A stretch of 64,000 nt of DNA from Topomyia yanbarensis (lineage: Eukaryota; Arthropoda; Insecta; Diptera; Culicidae), in assembly GCF_030247195.1 (NCBI RefSeq), contig NC_080672.1, positions 4,960,001-5,024,000 of the forward strand, read 5' to 3'. The first letter of the stretch is position 1, and every line of letters starts with the position of its first letter. A model generated the notes under the pieces. It did not search any database, was not told the origin of the DNA, and was given only the letters and a program-made list of their open reading frames with translations. Shown in pieces: positions 35,700 through 47,520 of the stretch. The position numbers and the translations under genes are program-made.

Positions 35700-37860
35700 A
35701 GTGTCTTCTTGCTAACTTATTTTGGCAAGCGAAGTGGGTGGCTGAGGGGGATGAAAAACCCACAACCCAAAGCCACCACCCCACAGCTTATTTTGGTATA
35801 CCTGGTGGATGACGGCAATGGGAATAAGAGAGTTGTGGATCTGTAGGAGGTGTGATGGGGTGGTTATATGAAGGGGTGTGATGGAGAGGGAGTTGAGTGT
35901 GATCATCTAGATTCTAGATATCATGGTGGTACCAGTTTATATGGGGATTTACTGTATGACCGCACTTATCAGCCAGTATCTTCGGAACCGCATGTCGGAT
36001 CAGAATTCAAATCAATAGCATTCATTTGAGACTAAGTTTGATAAAATCGGTTCGGTCATCGCCGAGTAACCGATGTGCGATTGTTTGTCACATACATACA
36101 CACAGACAAACATACGCATACACATTAATCCGAACTCGTCGAAGTGGAACCTACACTTCATTCAAATGAATTCTGCAGTAATCAATGTGAATACTATACC
36201 CTCCATTTAAGTCTAAGATTGTGCGAATTGAGACAGCAATATATGAGAAACGGGTGTGAATCTAATTTCAGAACATGGCTCTTTCCCTAGATGTTCTATA
36301 ATCCTCAACGGTTATCAATGTGGTCAAAGAGACAATAATTTGCAATTAGTGGTCTGGACCAACAATTTCAAGCAATTAAGTACCCATCTAAATTAGTTTT
36401 GCATCATTTAGATATAATAATTCTAACGGTTAGTATGGGATTTTCGCATGGGACCGCGTACTTAAACCTGTAACATAGGAACCAGAACTCCGATTCCAAT
36501 GGAATTTAATAGCAGTAAATAGGGATGTTCTAACTGTCATTTCAGACTAAATTTGAGAAAATCAAGTAAGACATTTGTTAAGAAGCAGATGTGAATTCAA
36601 TTCAGAAACTTAGCCACTTTCTGGAAGCTTTCGGTTCCACCGAAGGTTTCCAAAGTAGTCAAAGTGGATTTGATTGTACATCAGTGAGTTGAAGTTATAA
36701 ATCCAAGTAGATTAGAACACATTTTATGAAGTTTTGTATAACATGCTGCTTCAGATTTATATGGGCATTTCATGCGTGACCACATTTTTCAACCCGTAAC
36801 TGCGGAACCGGAAGTCATAAGGGGCCATACACTAATTACGTAAGGGAATATGGGGGGAGGGGGAGTTTCAAAATATCTTTCGAATTCTTATCTAAGGGGG
36901 AGGGAGGGTTTGTCCTTTCTTACGTAATATCATAAACCAAGTATGAAAAATGAAATAAATATGGAAAATATTATTTTCATGAGAAAAAGGTCCTATTTCT
37001 TATTTCTGCCATGAACATGTATATTGCACAAAACGTGCATATATTGTACATCATGGTCAGGGAAGGGCGGACCTCGAATTAAAGTATTTTCCGGCAGGAT
37101 ATGATTCCTAAATTAGTTATGGAATATTATTGATTGCTGGCAGTGTGAGGAGCGACTTAATTGTCGATGGTGTTGGAGCAGTTACAACAATTTCTTGACT
37201 CTTGATGGTACATTGTTCTGTTCAGGAACTCGAGTCACCATATACCTTACAAGTTAGGAAACGTTGATACCGTGTTATTAGGCTAACATACTTTTTTTCA
37301 AATTTTCGCTTCCGCAAGGTAGCCGGAAAATGTTCTGTCATGCGATTGTCAAAGATCTTGTAGACCAAATATTTGCAGAGTGTGAACTGTATTTGACTTC
37401 AAGAAAATTCGTAGATAGCTATCTACGAATTTTCTTCGGAGCTACGCGTGCGATAAGCGTCATAGTTGGAACTCAGAATTAATTCCAACCAGAAGAGATT
37501 TTACATCACAAGGAGGGGGAGTTCACCAAAATCTTACGAACTCTTATCAGGGGGAGGGGGAGGTTGAAAAGTTCTAAAAAAGCCTTACGAAATTAGTGCA
37601 TGACCCCTAATTGAATAAAATTCAACAGCAGCCACTGGAAACGTTGTACCTTTCATTTGAGACTACCTTTGAGAAAATCTATTTGGCCATCTCCGAGTAA
37701 CCGATGTGCATTTGTTGGTCACCTGCATACATACATACACACACAGATATTTGTCGAACTCGACGAACTGAGTCGAATGGTATAAGAGACTCAGCCCTCT
37801 GGGCCTCGGTTAAAAAGTCGACTTTCGGAGTGATTGCATAACGGAGCTAGGCGAGGCATA
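35700..37860 (-). repeat. GAGGCCCGG repeat family, minus-strand copy
   Basis: The right side carries CTCAGCCCTCTGGGCCTCGG (about 37790) and GGTATAAGAGACTC, the complement of the family start. AACCGATGTG and TTTCATTTGAGACTA modules recur at about 36050, 36570 and 37660. The purine-rich block at 35740-35890 corresponds to the pyrimidine-rich block of copy 2. It is interrupted by the MITE at 36821-37607. Confidence 0.75.
36821..37607. mobile_element. PIF/Harbinger-like MITE (TAA duplication)
   Basis: Ends GGGGCCATACACTAATTACG and, complemented from the right, GGGGTCATGCACTAATTTCG, flanked by TAA at 36818-36820 and 37608-37610. A 3-bp TAA duplication and a GGGG terminus suit PIF/Harbinger. Subterminal purine-rich blocks with GGGGGAGGG occur on both sides. 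A 36-bp perfect palindrome lies at 37401-37436. Non-coding. Confidence 0.8.
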
Positions 37861-38169
37861 AAACTTGTTAAATAGGTCAATAATAACAACAAATTAACCT
37901 GAATCTATAAATATGGTTGATCACAATCATTTCAGCATCATTCGCTGCCGACACCCGAAAGAGAACACATCGCGACTCTTGCTTCTTGCGTTTGCGAATT
38001 TCTGTTTTTTGCAGAAATTTATCCGATTCCTATCAAACTTTTGCAATACTATAGAATTGCTATCACGATTTACGTACCGTCGAGTAGTCTTATTAAACTC
38101 GTGGCTACGTTTCTGATATTAACCAACTTTAGTCATTGATCTTGTCAGTCAGTCATAGGAATTGAAATA

Positions 38170-38578
38170 CAGAGGAGACCTGATTTTATCAGCCCCCGAT
38201 TTTATCTACCTTATCTATTTATCAGCTTTTTGACCCGATTTTATCAGCTTCATATGAAAATTGATAGTTGGTAGTTTAATGAGCTCTAGCATACGAACCA
38301 AGTATAATTCGAGTAAATCCTTTCTTGCACATATATTTCTTATCTTAGAGATCCGAAAATGCAAAAATAAAAATATTATTTTTTTTTTAATTTTGCGCGG
38401 GGAACTTAAAGTAAATAATCAGAAAAGGTTACAAGGCTATCTCTAAGGAACAAAGAAGAATATTTTAAGATCTTCGGTTTATTAAAAAGACAGAAAAATA
38501 TATGTCCCGATTTTATCAATATCCCTGTTTTATCAGCTTAAAATTCGCCAAGGGGCTGATAAAAACGGGTCTTTACTG
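38170..38578 (+). mobile_element. pogo-like MITE copy 2 (TA target, CAG termini)
   Basis: Left CAGAGGAGACCTGATTTTAT, right (complement) CAGTAAAGACCCGTTTTTAT, both then CAGCCCC; TA at 38168-38169 and 38579-38580. CAG termini with TA duplication fit pogo/Tigger-type elements. The motif GATTTTATCAGC recurs four times. No transposase. Confidence 0.8.
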
Positions 38579-38580
38579 TA

Positions 38581-39568
38581 TTGTGTTCCGGGAGCGTATT
38601 TGTTTATGGATTTGAACAGTTGGACAGTTGAAGCTAGGAATTTTCCGTAACAACCTTGTGCTTACTCGACACAATTCAGGTCTGAAATGATAACACACTT
38701 TCGACGTGATTAATATTGAAATGATAACGATACTTTCTTGCGTTCACTAATACCAAAATAGGGGACAAGGAAAATTTTAGAATATTATTTGCTGAAATAA
38801 TACTAAAAAATTGCCTTTTGAATAAAAAGAGAGATGTTCGGCTTCTTGAAAAAGACCGTAATTTTTGTCAGATTGCAGAATTGGGAACGTTTCACTATAC
38901 TTGGGAAAAAGTCGTAATTAAAGCACTTATATTAAATGAGTAAAAAAGATGAAGCATGTGCTCATTGTTCGATTCACATTGATTGATTTTTTCTTCTCTT
39001 TTTTTGCCAGATTTCTGATCATCTCTCTTTTTTTTATTAAAAATCTCAAAAAAAGAACGAGGGATGCTTCACTACGTGTTCAATAATCGAAACGTATCGT
39101 TGGTCTCTAAAACCACGTGCTTACGAGTAATTCAAAGGTGTGTACGGACTCGTCGGCTGACTTGAGCGAGTAGGCCTAGGCTTATTAGCCAGGGTAAGGA
39201 GTAAATACCTCTGTCCCATCCCAAAGGACCAAAGGAGTGACATTAACCTTCTTCGCCAAGTCACTCCCAACGATTTATTATATCCCATTTAAACTGAAAC
39301 GGTCGGTATGGTTGTCCTCGTTTCTTCCTCCTTTAAGATTCAAAATAATTCGTTAATTAAATTATTTATTAAATGAATAATTAAATTTCAGTCTAAGCCA
39401 ACTCTGCACAGTAGGCCTGGCCGTTTTAATATTTGCGGCATATGAAAATATGCTTCAAATATTAATTTGGCAAGAAAAACACTACAGAATAACAGCAGTT
39501 TTTTCCAGGATGCTTTTCAATACTGGCTGTGTAAGATTTCGAGTAAAATAGAGTAGAATAGTGTGCGA
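38581..39568. other. Unassigned DNA left of hAT element 1
   Basis: No gene recognised. T-rich runs at 38990-39060. GTGTGCGA at 39561-39568 is the left target duplication of hAT element 1. Confidence 0.4.
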
Positions 39569-40188
39569 CAGGCACGTAGCCAGAGGGGGGGGGGGCTAGG
39601 GGGCTAAAGCCCCTCCCGAAATTTTTCAAAGATAAATTTAAAAAACCCGCGACTTTTAGCAAAATTTGTTGCTCCTTTGGATTTGAACAAATTATTGAGA
39701 AAAAGCTGAAGAAGGCTATTCCTAACCACCAAAGACATTGGTCGCGAAATTCAGTGTTCTTTATGCTTTTGCTCGAGCCAGTGCGAAGCGAGCGACAAAA
39801 ATAGTAGCTTTTATATTGTGTGCCTTGTCGGAACAATAAAAGAAACTGTTACTATAATTGTCGAAATCAGTGAGTAGCAGAAGCAAGAAGGTGTGCTCCA
39901 GCCAAATACGATGATTATAAAATTATTGATGATTCCCATAGGACCGATCATTCATAATGTGGAACATTTCCTGAGGGTGTAAATGGAGGTTAGACTTTCG
40001 GAAGCCGACTTTATCGAGTTCTATCATGTCAGGCATTTAGCGCTCAACATATTAGCTATTCATTTCGCACAACATAAAACACATAGTTGTGTGTGACAAT
40101 GCTATAATTAAGATCCTTCAGTATATGAGACGATGAGAAAATCAATGTTCCGCTACAAGATCGGATACCGCTTACTCGCAGATTAATG

Positions 40189-40428
40189 TCACATTTGGTG
40201 AAATGGAAACCATTCGGAAGGGCAATTATTGAGGGCGAGAAGCAAGGAAGAAATCGCGAACATAAAGGCAGCAACTACGATAATGACACGGAAATGTACA
40301 ATAGCGAAATAGAAATAAGCAACTTCCCCCCAAGACATAGTTGGTGAGGAAAAAATATTTCCTCGCATCGTAAACAGGTCTCTACGTGCAATGGCTAAGC
40401 GCTTGCACGAGATCTGCCGGACTGCCAT
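40189..40428 (-). pseudogene. Possible hAT transposase C-terminal relic
   Basis: The frame QISCKRLAIARRDLFTMRGN then IFSSPTM parallels QISLKLLGIAREYLFTRRGN in element 2 (50812-50900, plus). An ARxYL step followed by GNI(L)SS resembles the hAT C-terminal dimerisation region with its middle deleted. Conservation between the two copies supports an ancestral coding role. The domain call is inference. Confidence 0.35.
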
Positions 40429-41728
40429 TTAAACTCGTTATATTATTTTTATTGTTTACATAAGGAAATATATAAAAGACCCACGACCCCGTTTGTTATT
40501 TTTAAATGATAAGTTTTTGAATTGCAACAAATTTTGAATTTCTGTATTAGGTCAGTGCACACTGTGCACTCTGTACTGTGCTACACAAACAGTATTTCAA
40601 TTTGTTTGAGAACGATTCAGCCGAGAAGAGAAGAAGTTTTTTTCGCGTCAATTTAACGCAATACCATTTTTATTGACACTTCATTTCATTTTTACGAGGA
40701 ATTCGTTCCGCACTAATACACTGTTCATAAGTAAATCAGTGATATCTGCAACAAACGTGTTAAAAAAAATCTTTTGAAAGTGGACGGGTCAAAAAGTAAT
40801 AAAACAATAAGCAATCACGAAGAGCGACTAAAATGTTGGGACTGATTGAATCTATTAGCCAATAAGTTAGGATAAGTGTTTCGATTTTATGTCTTCAGTA
40901 TGTGACAGTCTTCCGTTCTGTTTTTGCTCGTCATGGAATAAAATGAGAGAGATAATCTTAAATAAGAGAGAAATGAATGGAAAAAATCAACCAATCGAAA
41001 TGAACTCAAAATCACTCTTCTTTATTTTCTATACACTCAACACGAGTGGTTTCGGAATTGCGCTATGATCTTATAATTTCTTTATCCGTACAACTTTGAT
41101 GCGTTGGGTGCAACAACTTTAATTGAAACTTTTTTCCAAATAGTGGTAAAACAAACCTGTAATCATACAAACATTACAACTTTCTTCAAGAAGTCATACA
41201 TCTCTTCCAATCTTGATGACGATTGTAAAAAAATCGAGAGCTAATTATTTTTATTCAAAAACAAACCAATTACTGAGCAGATTAGTGTCCACATAATTGT
41301 TTAACGAATTGACATAAAGTTTTGCAAAAGTTTCACAGGAAACGGATAATTTGCTGTAATTTAAAAACAGACAACTCTAAAAGAAAGCCTCTTCGGCAAA
41401 TTAGATGTAAGTGCGTTGTGTTCTCTTTCATGTGTCGGAAGCAAGTGATGCTGCAATTATTAAACTCACCTATGTTTATAGATTCTAGTGGTGGTGTCAT
41501 CAATGTTATGTTTACCAAATTTTACGTAAATTAGTAGCATTCACTAATCAGTGCTAAGTAATTTTCTTTCGATTAGTGAACATGTTCTGAGCAGTTTCGC
41601 TCAGTAGATTAAATTCTGGGTAGTTTCCATTAGTAGATTAAATCATTGGAATATATATTTCACATTGTCCGAAAACCCAAGAATTCCGAAATAAAACCTT
41701 CAAATGTTTAAATTTAATATTTACTTAA

Positions 41729-42693
41729 CCCTAAACGTTGCATTTGCGTTTTCCTCCCTAGAACGTTGCACTGGGGTATAAATGTACCCCACGCATTTGA
41801 TCGCAATTTTCGCAGGTAAAAATGCAAACAAAAGAAATGTATAATACATAATTTTCTTCGCTTTTTAATTGCGAAAACAGCTGTGTAAGTGAAAGTAAGT
41901 AATTTGATGAATCAATGATACATAAATTGGTTTGAACCAAAAAAAGTGAAAATCACGCGTTTTGGACTTTTTTTTACAAAAATTACTAAAATTTTGCGAA
42001 TTTTCAACCGATTTGAAAAAAATCAATTGATTTAAAAAATTTGAAAGAATGATCTGGAAACGGTATAAAATAGAATTTCGATATTTTTGAAAAAGTGCAA
42101 TTATTTTGAGGAGTGAAAGTTTAAAAATCGAGTTTTGGAAAATACCACGAAATGGGGTGTAAATTGAAATGAAACAATATTTCTAACCAGTAATACATTG
42201 GTAACACGCAACGTTACTATTACAGCAGTTACTGTGCGCAAATTATACTTGCGAGCCATTGCTTTGAAAAACTATAAACAATAAAAATCAGCAAAAATGA
42301 GAACGATTTTTTGTTCCGCTTCAATATTAAATTAAAAAAATTAAATAAATGATTAAAAACGATTATATAATACTAATTGTTACTTACGTAGTAAAACAAC
42401 CAGTATTTAAACTGGAATTGTCATGAATCACATTTCCACTGACAGCACGAAACCCGACGAAACACTAACGGCAACCGTACACTGGGTACAAATGTACCCC
42501 ACGCCAACTTGGACACCTGCTTCCACAAAGGCTATAAGCAAACGGGCTATACCACCTTTTCCTACTCTTACTAGGAACACTAAATTGAATTATGGTTAGT
42601 GCCCCAGGTCGGTAAATGCCGAATTCTCGTTTTCGCACGGCTCCAAAGACGGGGGGGGGGGGTACATTTTTACCCCAGTGCAACGTTCTAGGG
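41729..42693. mobile_element. piggyBac-like MITE (TTAA duplication)
   Basis: TTAA at 41725-41728 and 42694-42697. Left starts CCCTAAACGTTGCATTTGCG, then CCCTAGAACGTTGCACTGGG about 30 bp further in; right (complement) starts CCCTAGAACGTTGCACTGGG. CCCTAGAA termini and TTAA are piggyBac hallmarks. GGTAnAAATGTACCCC sits at both ends. The homologous place in hAT element 2 (near 49490) has no insert. Non-coding. Confidence 0.87.
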
Positions 42694-43560
42694 TTAAGCT
42701 AGGTAATCTTCTCAAATTCCAACTGTTTTGCAAGATTGCTGAAAGTCAATAGAGCTAAGGTTCCTATTCTTGCTTTGTAGTGAAATCAGTAGTTTTTTGC
42801 ACTCACTTTACATTTTGACTTTTACTATAGTTTCAGGGATCTAGGAAAATCAGTCTACGATATTTTTAATTCGAAAGTTCAATGATATTAAAAATATCTA
42901 AAAAGAATCTACTTAAATAGATAGTTATTCTCAGTTGTCTGATAATATTGTCGAAGATAGGCTTTAACCCATTCCCCACGAGAGTCAAATAAAAACATGT
43001 GTTTTTCTCAGGATTGTTAGATTACGACATGATCAGTATCATTTAAATTGAAAATTTCATAAAGTTGAGTTAACGCAAACTTCGGATGAAGTCACAGAAC
43101 TAGTCATAGTAGCAAGGCACCTGATCATGAAAATAGGCGTTGAACCTATTTTCCGCATATACAAATCACCTGCCTTATCAGAAGATTTGAAGCAAATTTC
43201 GACATTCACTTTGTTCGGACATTCTTTGCAACGGTAAACTTGGATTTCACGCTGATATATTCCTATACATGGGGACAAGCTTGACGATGGTTTCGTTCTC
43301 ATGATTAGCAGATGCGTGTAAAGTTTCGTGAGACGGGTTTTTGCATATTTTTCTACTCATTCCAATTTAGCGTCTTCTACAAATTGTAAACGTGTAGTCT
43401 AGAATGCGTCGTATTTTCAAGCAGCCCTAAATACTTTGAACTCTTGAATATTCATTTTTGTAACTAGAGAAATTTCTAACTTGTAAATTAATAATAATCA
43501 AATTTAATTCGTCGATGCACTATAGCCTTTCTTGTAACAGACAACATATTTTTAAGGTTT

Positions 43561-43670
43561 TTTTTTTGTGTTTCGAATTCATCTCGTCAGTAACTAGCAC
43601 CATCTGGGTGTCTAGTTAGACGATGTATCTAATCTAGTACCCAAATTAGCACTAGTTAGACACAAAAAAA
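43561..43670 (-). ncRNA. Type III hammerhead ribozyme fold, copy B
   Basis: Complement of copy A with a few changes. Core CTGACGA is the complement of 43584-43590, GAAAC of 43570-43574, and the cleavage-site GTC of 43659-43661 (cut after the base opposite 43659). Stem III pairs TTTTTTTGTGT with ACACAAAAAAA; stem I pairs TAACTAGTGCT with GGTGCTAGTTA. Confidence 0.7.
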
Positions 43671-44246
43671 ATTCCAAACAGTTCACACGACACATGTGAA
43701 CGTTCAAAGCAACTGACTTGTCCCGAGTGATGTCCCGGGAAGCAAGCACAGAGGCTCAGATTTGCTGACGAGAAAGCGAAAATGAACTCTTGTCTTTTGG
43801 CTCGGGAGAAAAAAAAACTTAATTTAAGTTAGGTTTTGTGCCCTTAATGCACAAAGTGGTTCAGTCCAATTTTCCCTTATGGGAATTTAAGATTGCATAA
43901 TGCCAGGCATTTGGCTCCCGAGCCAAAAGACAAGAGTTCATTTTCGCTTTCTCGTCAGCAAATCTGAGCCTCTGTGCTTGCTTCCCGGGACATCACTCGG
44001 GACAAGTCAGTTGCTTTGAACGTTCACATGTGTCGTGTGAACTGTTTGGAATTTTTTTGTGTCTAACTAGTGCTAATTTGGGTACTAGTTTAGATATATC
44101 GTCTAACTAGACACCCAGATGGTGCTAGTTACTGACGAGATGAATTCGAAACACAAAAAAAAATAAAACTTAATTTAAGTTAGGTTTTGTGCCCTTAATG
44201 CACAAAGTGGTTCAGTCCAATTTTCCCTTATGGGAATTTAAGATTG
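43564..44246. mobile_element. Hammerhead-bearing inverted element (retrozyme-like), locus 2
   Basis: Order: inverted unit (43564-43807, minus sense), spacer S (43808-43901), unit (43902-44155, plus sense), spacer S again (44157-44246). The two units are near-perfect inverted copies, each with a full hammerhead fold. An 18-bp direct repeat CATATTTTTAAGGTTTTT flanks it (43546-43563 and 44247-44264). The minus-sense copy ends in A-rich sequence after GAAACAC. This fits LINE-type insertion of a multimeric transcript with 5' inversion. Confidence 0.7.
44052..44161 (+). ncRNA. Type III hammerhead ribozyme fold, copy A
   Basis: Stem III TTTTTTTGTGT (44052-44062) pairs with ACACAAAAAAA (44151-44161), 11 pairs. 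Cleavage-site C is 44063 in a GTC context. Stem I TAACTAGTGCT (44064-44074) pairs with GGTGCTAGTTA (44121-44131), 11 pairs including three G-U. Core CTGACGA 44132-44138; stem II GAT-GAA-TTC (two pairs); GAA 44148-44150. Against copy D (23150-23256) several pairs in stems I and III change on both sides, which supports the fold. Confidence 0.72.
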
Positions 44247-44416
44247 CATATTTTTAAGGTTTTTAGTGCCTATTGTCTTAGCTTTGGAATTGTTTTCACT
44301 AAGAACTTTTCATAATTACGCTCAGTTTCCAGTGACTATCTAAAGTTATCAGAATTAATACATTTATGCAATAATTTTAAAACCCCTCCCGAAACAAAAT
44401 CCTGGCTACGGGCCTG

Positions 44417-47223
44417 GTGTGCGAACTCATCGGCTAACACATACTGACAAACTAAATTCAAAAAGTTGATCTCAACTAACTCACTGAAGGATGCAACCAG
44501 TCGCAACATTTTAGTCACTCTCCGGAACTGCCTATTGACGTCTGTCGACTGCTTCGTTGCGTCGTATGTGAACTTCCGCGGACTGTAATTAGCTCTCATA
44601 GAGGGAGACTAAAATGCTACTGATAGTTGTAATTTTACGTTCTGTGTTGCAACATAGTGTAAGAATGATGATAGATACTGAAGTGTTGGGTTGTTAATAA
44701 TATTGTGGTTTTATCAGCATCAGCCGCATAAAATCAATAAAATTGGCATTGTTTTAAAAAGAAAATGACATTCTCGCCGGGTACGCTTGCACAATTGTGT
44801 AAGTGTTTATCTTGCCATTAAAATAACAAACATTATTCTGGCCAAAATGAAAACACTGTATGTTATCATCACTAGAATCGCTTATGATTTAAACGAGCAC
44901 CTGAATAAACATTGAACGATAATTTGTTCACGCGTGACTAACATTAGCGAAGAAGATTTTTGGAGTCTGTTCAGTCTACTATAAAATTTCGTCTCAATGG
45001 TTTGCTCAAACTTTTTCTAACGCATTCACGAGAAACATATTTATAAAGAGATGCTTGTTTTTTTTTTAATTCTGATAATTTTCGGGTAAGGGAGCCTTAA
45101 ACCCTCAAGCCGCCTCTGGCTTTGGACCCGTGACAAGGATTTGCTTTTTACCACATTGTTTTGTAAGATATCAGTGAAAATGTAATTGAAATTCTCCAGT
45201 CGGTTTCGGGATCGGTTGTTGCATAGGAGCCTAAGTTTTGAATCTAATTTTGGGTAGTTTTACTTTCCAAAGAAAAAATCACTACAAAGGATGAACCATG
45301 TCACATTGACAAGATCTTAATTCGGCATTTATTTTTAAATTTTTTTGCTAAATATCAGTTATTGCCAAAAACAACCATTTACAATAATTTCGTTATGCGA
45401 TTTGCGTTTCGACTTCGTCTCATCAGGACTAGCGCCAGATTGACGTTAGCTCCAAACAAACGGAGACACAATTTGTGTCCCTGAGAGTGAATTTGACACA
45501 AAACATAGATTACGCCACTTATTTCATACATTTATACGATAATAAAACCACTAATTTTATTGCACTTTTATAATGAACCGCCTTGGTATCTCCAGTGCAT
45601 TTATATTTTATGAAATTGCATCTCGGACACCTAGACGATTCAACATAAAAGCGCACTTTCACTAGTGAAGTTACACTTTCTCGCTGTTATCTTTTTAATG
45701 CAAATATGTCATATTATTCCCTATTCGAAAGGGCCACGGCCTCATGCTATTCGTACACGTCACATCCACATGACGTGCCTGTGGTGTGTCAATGATCAAC
45801 GTGGTGCAAACACAATGTGAGTAATTCTTCCATGTCCAGCTCAGCGCCACCAGTACCCGAGTAGACCTATTGGCTATTCTGCTGCGGCTAATTAAAAGCG
45901 ATTATAAATTTAATGGGCCCATGCAATAGTGATTAAGTTTTATGAGCACCAATCTGGTTGTTTTACGGAGGTTGTTCTAAATAGTTCACTTGATCTTTTT
46001 TGTTTAATGATTTATCCACAGCTACTAGATCGTTCTCAATTTTCTTTCTCTTTGATTGCTTGTAAATTACATACTGTCATTTGGAGCGAGGTTTTCATCT
46101 GTTGGCATATACCAGAAGTGTTTTGGTTGGTTGTTGTTATCGGTTAGTACTCGATTTGTTTTAGGATATGTTCATAGACGTCCACCTAAAACGTTGAAGT
46201 TGTGTAAATTGTGACCAACCACATATCAAATATGCGGATATTAAACCAAATAATTAAAGACTAAGTAGCCTTTGTCGTTTTATCCCTTATGATTTTGACG
46301 AACATTTATTATTGACTCTAATCACGAACTTGGCTCACACTTAACAGGTTTTGCTAAATGTCTCTAACAAAATCTACGTCCTTTATTTTGAATCCTTAAA
46401 CAACTATCACCCCCTATTGGCGCATCACAAAAAAACATTTCCGAAACACCGATCAATCAACACTCGCGTTTCGATCAATGAAAGACAATCTATCGATATC
46501 CTACATAATACACACCCACCCATCAAAGCAACCGAGTCCGATCAGCTTGCCCCCTGCCTCGATCGGTCCGGGCCGGTGGTGGTGAGACAATGCAAGGTTC
46601 GTCGCTACTGAGAGACAGCGCGCGCATTGATGTCTTTCTCCTCACGCTTGTTGTGCGCTGTCAATGCTAAATATTGCACTGCAGTAGCCAACAACAGCAT
46701 CTAAAACAGAGAATCGTCGAGTACCTACTTATCAGCGGGCAGCGATCTGGGCAGTGGTTTTAAATGTCGAATTTGCTGAAGGTTTTGATTTTCAGCGGAT
46801 AAAGATGTTTGTCTAACGTGGTTAAGTAGAGACACGGCAAGGATAGCAACAGTTATGTGGAAATGGACACGAAAAACGCATGGACTGTTTCTTCACGAGC
46901 GGAGTGTAATTGCTAGAGTTGCATGAATTCTAATTAAATCCCAAAAAAAAGTCATGTTCGTATTCGAAACATTTGCCACCCACGTCGTTTCGGTTTTGAA
47001 CCGCGACTGCATCCAACGGCTTCGTCGTAATTCACCCTTCTCGAGAAAATGTTAGTTCACATCTGGTAAAAGTCATCAGCACTCGGATCGGATCTCCAAA
47101 CGATCTCGGTGCTGTCTCTTTCGAAAGCTCTTCGGAGGGTTTTGTATACCGCACCACTAAACACTAATGTTTAGGTCCAACATAACTGGTGGCAGGCAGC
47201 ATCCAGTTGGGCCACCATCTGTC
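44417..47223. other. DNA between the two hAT elements
   Basis: Includes a hammerhead relic (45400-45520). AGCCGCCTCTGGCTTTGG near 45110 resembles a decayed hAT end. A GC-richer, apparently unique block at 46500-46760 contains GATCGGTCCGGGCCGGTGG. No gene is recognised; the ORF at 46351-46611 has no family. Confidence 0.4.
45400..45520 (-). ncRNA. Hammerhead ribozyme relic, copy E
   Basis: The minus strand gives a perfect core CTGATGA (opposite 45420-45426), stem II GAC-GAA-GTC and GAAAC (opposite 45406-45410). GCTAACGTC with GGCGCTAGT forms an imperfect stem I hairpin just upstream. TTTTGTGTC opposite about 45499-45507 could pair with ACGCAAA through one G-U pair. Base pairing next to the cleavage site is disrupted, so it is probably inactive. 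Flanks do not match the other copies. Confidence 0.5.
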
Positions 47224-47520
47224 CAGGCCCGTAGCCAGGATTTTGTTTCGGGTGGGGCTTAAAACTTTTTGTATGAAGGTGTTAACTGGAAACTGAATGT
47301 AATTGAAACAGTTACTAGTGAAAACATTTCCAAAACTGAGGCGGTAGACAATATGTTATCTGAAACAAGAAAGGCTATAGTATATCGACGAATTATTGGT
47401 TTTGAATTAGATTTTTATTATTAATTTACAATTTTCACCTTTGGAACATGCAAACGTCGTCTGGTGGGTGCCCCTATCATGTAACTTAGAGCCATCGATT
47501 TAAAGCTGTCCAGCGCAGTT

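Larger units (their letters stand above)
39569..44416. mobile_element. hAT-like element 1, 4.85 kb, decayed
   Basis: Left CAGGCACGTAGCCAGAGG with a G run and GGGCTAAAGCCCC; right (complement) CAGGCCCGTAGCCAGGATTT. Perfect 8-bp duplication GTGTGCGA at 39561-39568 and 44417-44424. Element 2 (47224-51933) is the same family in opposite orientation, with matching subterminal and inner DNA. The putative transposase strand is minus. Nested inside are a piggyBac-like MITE (41729-42693) and a hammerhead element (43564-44246). No intact transposase. Confidence 0.88.
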
